5,474 nt of DNA from Bacillota bacterium (GTDB lineage Bacteria > Bacillota > Desulfitobacteriia > Desulfitobacteriales > JAJXUE01), in the NCBI GenBank assembly GCA_021786555.1, contig JAJYNB010000028.1, forward strand, positions 1-5,474, written 5' to 3'. Of this stretch, positions 4,837 through 5,474 are shown in pieces (position 1 is the first letter of the stretch; each line of letters begins with the position of its first letter). The notes under the pieces are model-generated. The model had not been told where the DNA came from and did not search any database. It worked only from the letters and a program-made list of their open reading frames with translations. The translations under genes and the position numbers were made by a program.

Positions 4837-5474
4837 CTAGTTTGCCGTGGACACTCCGGCTTGGGCGAAAGTAGCCATTTCCCGCAGGATACGGGTAGCC
4901 GCCTCTACTAAATGGAAGGCCAGCGCGGCCCCGGTTCCTTCCCCCAGGCGCAGGTTCAGGTTGAGCATGGGCTCCAGCCCCAGGTAGGCCAGGGCGTGAA
5001 TATGGCCGGGTTCCTGGGAGGAATGGGAGGGAATCATGTAATTTATGGCCAAAGGCTGTAAAGCAGCAGCGACTGTGGCCGCCGCAGTGGAAATAAACCC
5101 GTCGATAATGATGGGCACTCCCTTGGAGGCGGCGCCCAGCACTGCGCCGCACAGGGCACCAATTTCCAGTCCTCCAACCTTGGCCAGAACATCCAGGGCA
5201 TCCTCCGGGTTCGGTTGGTTAAGAGCAAGAGCTTGTTGAATTACTTTAATTTTTCTGGCCAGACCCGGATCATCGATACCTGTACCTCTACCCACCACTT
5301 CTTCCACCGGCTTGCCGGTAAGCACCGCTACTATTGCGGAGCTGGGGGTCGTATTGCCAATCCCCATATCACCCGTGGCAAGCAGGTTTGCACCGAGATT
5401 GATCTGCTCTTCAGCAACTTCTACCCCCACCAGGATTGCAGAGACTGCTTGTTCCCGGGTCATGGCAGGGCCTG
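4837..5474 (-). CDS. cobT: CobT, nicotinate-nucleotide--dimethylbenzimidazole phosphoribosyltransferase, N-terminus outside window
   Basis: CobT transfers phosphoribose from nicotinate mononucleotide to a lower-ligand base such as dimethylbenzimidazole, giving alpha-ribazole 5'-phosphate for cobamide (vitamin B12) assembly in the cytosol. The window shows about 212 residues of a normally about 350-residue enzyme. The ATG at 5461-5463 is internal: the frame stays open to the edge and the preceding codons (Gly-Pro-Ala) continue the conserved GPAMTREQA segment. Numbered from that Met, the visible motifs are ATGDMGIGNTTPSSAI (29-44), GRGTGIDD (58-65), KVGGLEIGAL (95-104), IIDGFISTAA (119-128), SHSSQEPGH (146-154) and NLRLGEGTGAAL (170-181), whose Glu175 corresponds to the catalytic base. 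One difference is Asp32 in GDMGIGNTT, where Glu is common. The C-terminus (EMATFAQAGVS) is complete, ending with TAG and a strong terminator. Confidence 0.96.
   Translation of the reverse strand, partial: GPAMTREQAVSAILVGVEVAEEQINLGANLLATGDMGIGNTTPSSAIVAVLTGKPVEEVVGRGTGIDDPGLARKIKVIQQALALNQPNPEDALDVLAKVGGLEIGALCGAVLGAASKGVPIIIDGFISTAAATVAAALQPLAINYMIPSHSSQEPGHIHALAYLGLEPMLNLNLRLGEGTGAALAFHLVEAATRILREMATFAQAGVSTAN

Noticed and set aside
4751..5152. 133-codon minus-strand open frame in another frame over cobT and its terminator
   Set aside because: It is an out-of-frame reading of cobT, rich in Arg/Gly/Pro as expected for a shifted GC-rich frame, and extends through the terminator hairpin.
5461..5463. 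ATG as the start of cobT
   Set aside because: The frame stays open to the window edge and the residues before it match the conserved interior of CobT, so the true start is outside the window.

Overview
The window looks like ordinary chromosomal sequence from a Gram-positive anaerobe of the Bacillota, most likely a Clostridia/Peptococcaceae-type lineage. This is inferred from strong GGAGG-type ribosome binding sites, TTG starts on two genes, compact intrinsic terminators, a Clostridium-type CoA-transferase and a cobamide-synthesis gene. The taxonomic guess comes from gene content and style, not from a marker gene. No mobile element, CRISPR array, tRNA or rRNA is visible.

Layout, left to right. 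(1) 2-949 (+): 3' part of a two-domain phospholipase D-like protein whose two HKD motifs have both lost their catalytic residues. (2) 985-1614 (-): a histidine phosphatase of the phosphoglycerate mutase / alpha-ribazole phosphatase type. It converges on the PLD-like gene and shares a bidirectional terminator (965-1003) that runs into its own 3' coding end. (3) 1770-2171 (-): a small winged-helix protein with a C-terminal coiled coil, starting at TTG, with its own terminator and two candidate promoters that share a TTACATA element. (4) 2172-2609: a gap of about 440 bp. It is AT-rich on the left; on the right it carries an intact-frame but start-less coding remnant (2430-2600) ending directly at the ribosome binding site of the next gene. 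(5) 2610-3200 (+): a class I SAM-dependent methyltransferase. (6) 3250-4545 (-): an acetyl-CoA hydrolase/transferase family CoA-transferase, close to 4-hydroxybutyrate/butyrate CoA-transferases, transcribed alone from a strong promoter to its own terminator. (7) 4837-5474 (-): the C-terminal two thirds of CobT, running off the right edge.

How the genes fit together. These are mostly separate transcription units rather than one operon: nearly every gene has its own terminator. The only pathway link is CobT, which makes alpha-ribazole 5'-phosphate, and the histidine phosphatase, which could dephosphorylate it. They are 3.2 kb apart and not co-transcribed, so the link is suggestive only. The start-less remnant plus the methyltransferase look like what is left of a glycan- or metabolite-modifying pair (inference). 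I see no convincing new multi-gene system. The points most worth a second look are the active-site-less PLD protein, the coding remnant before the methyltransferase, and the repeated TTACATA promoter element of the small regulator.
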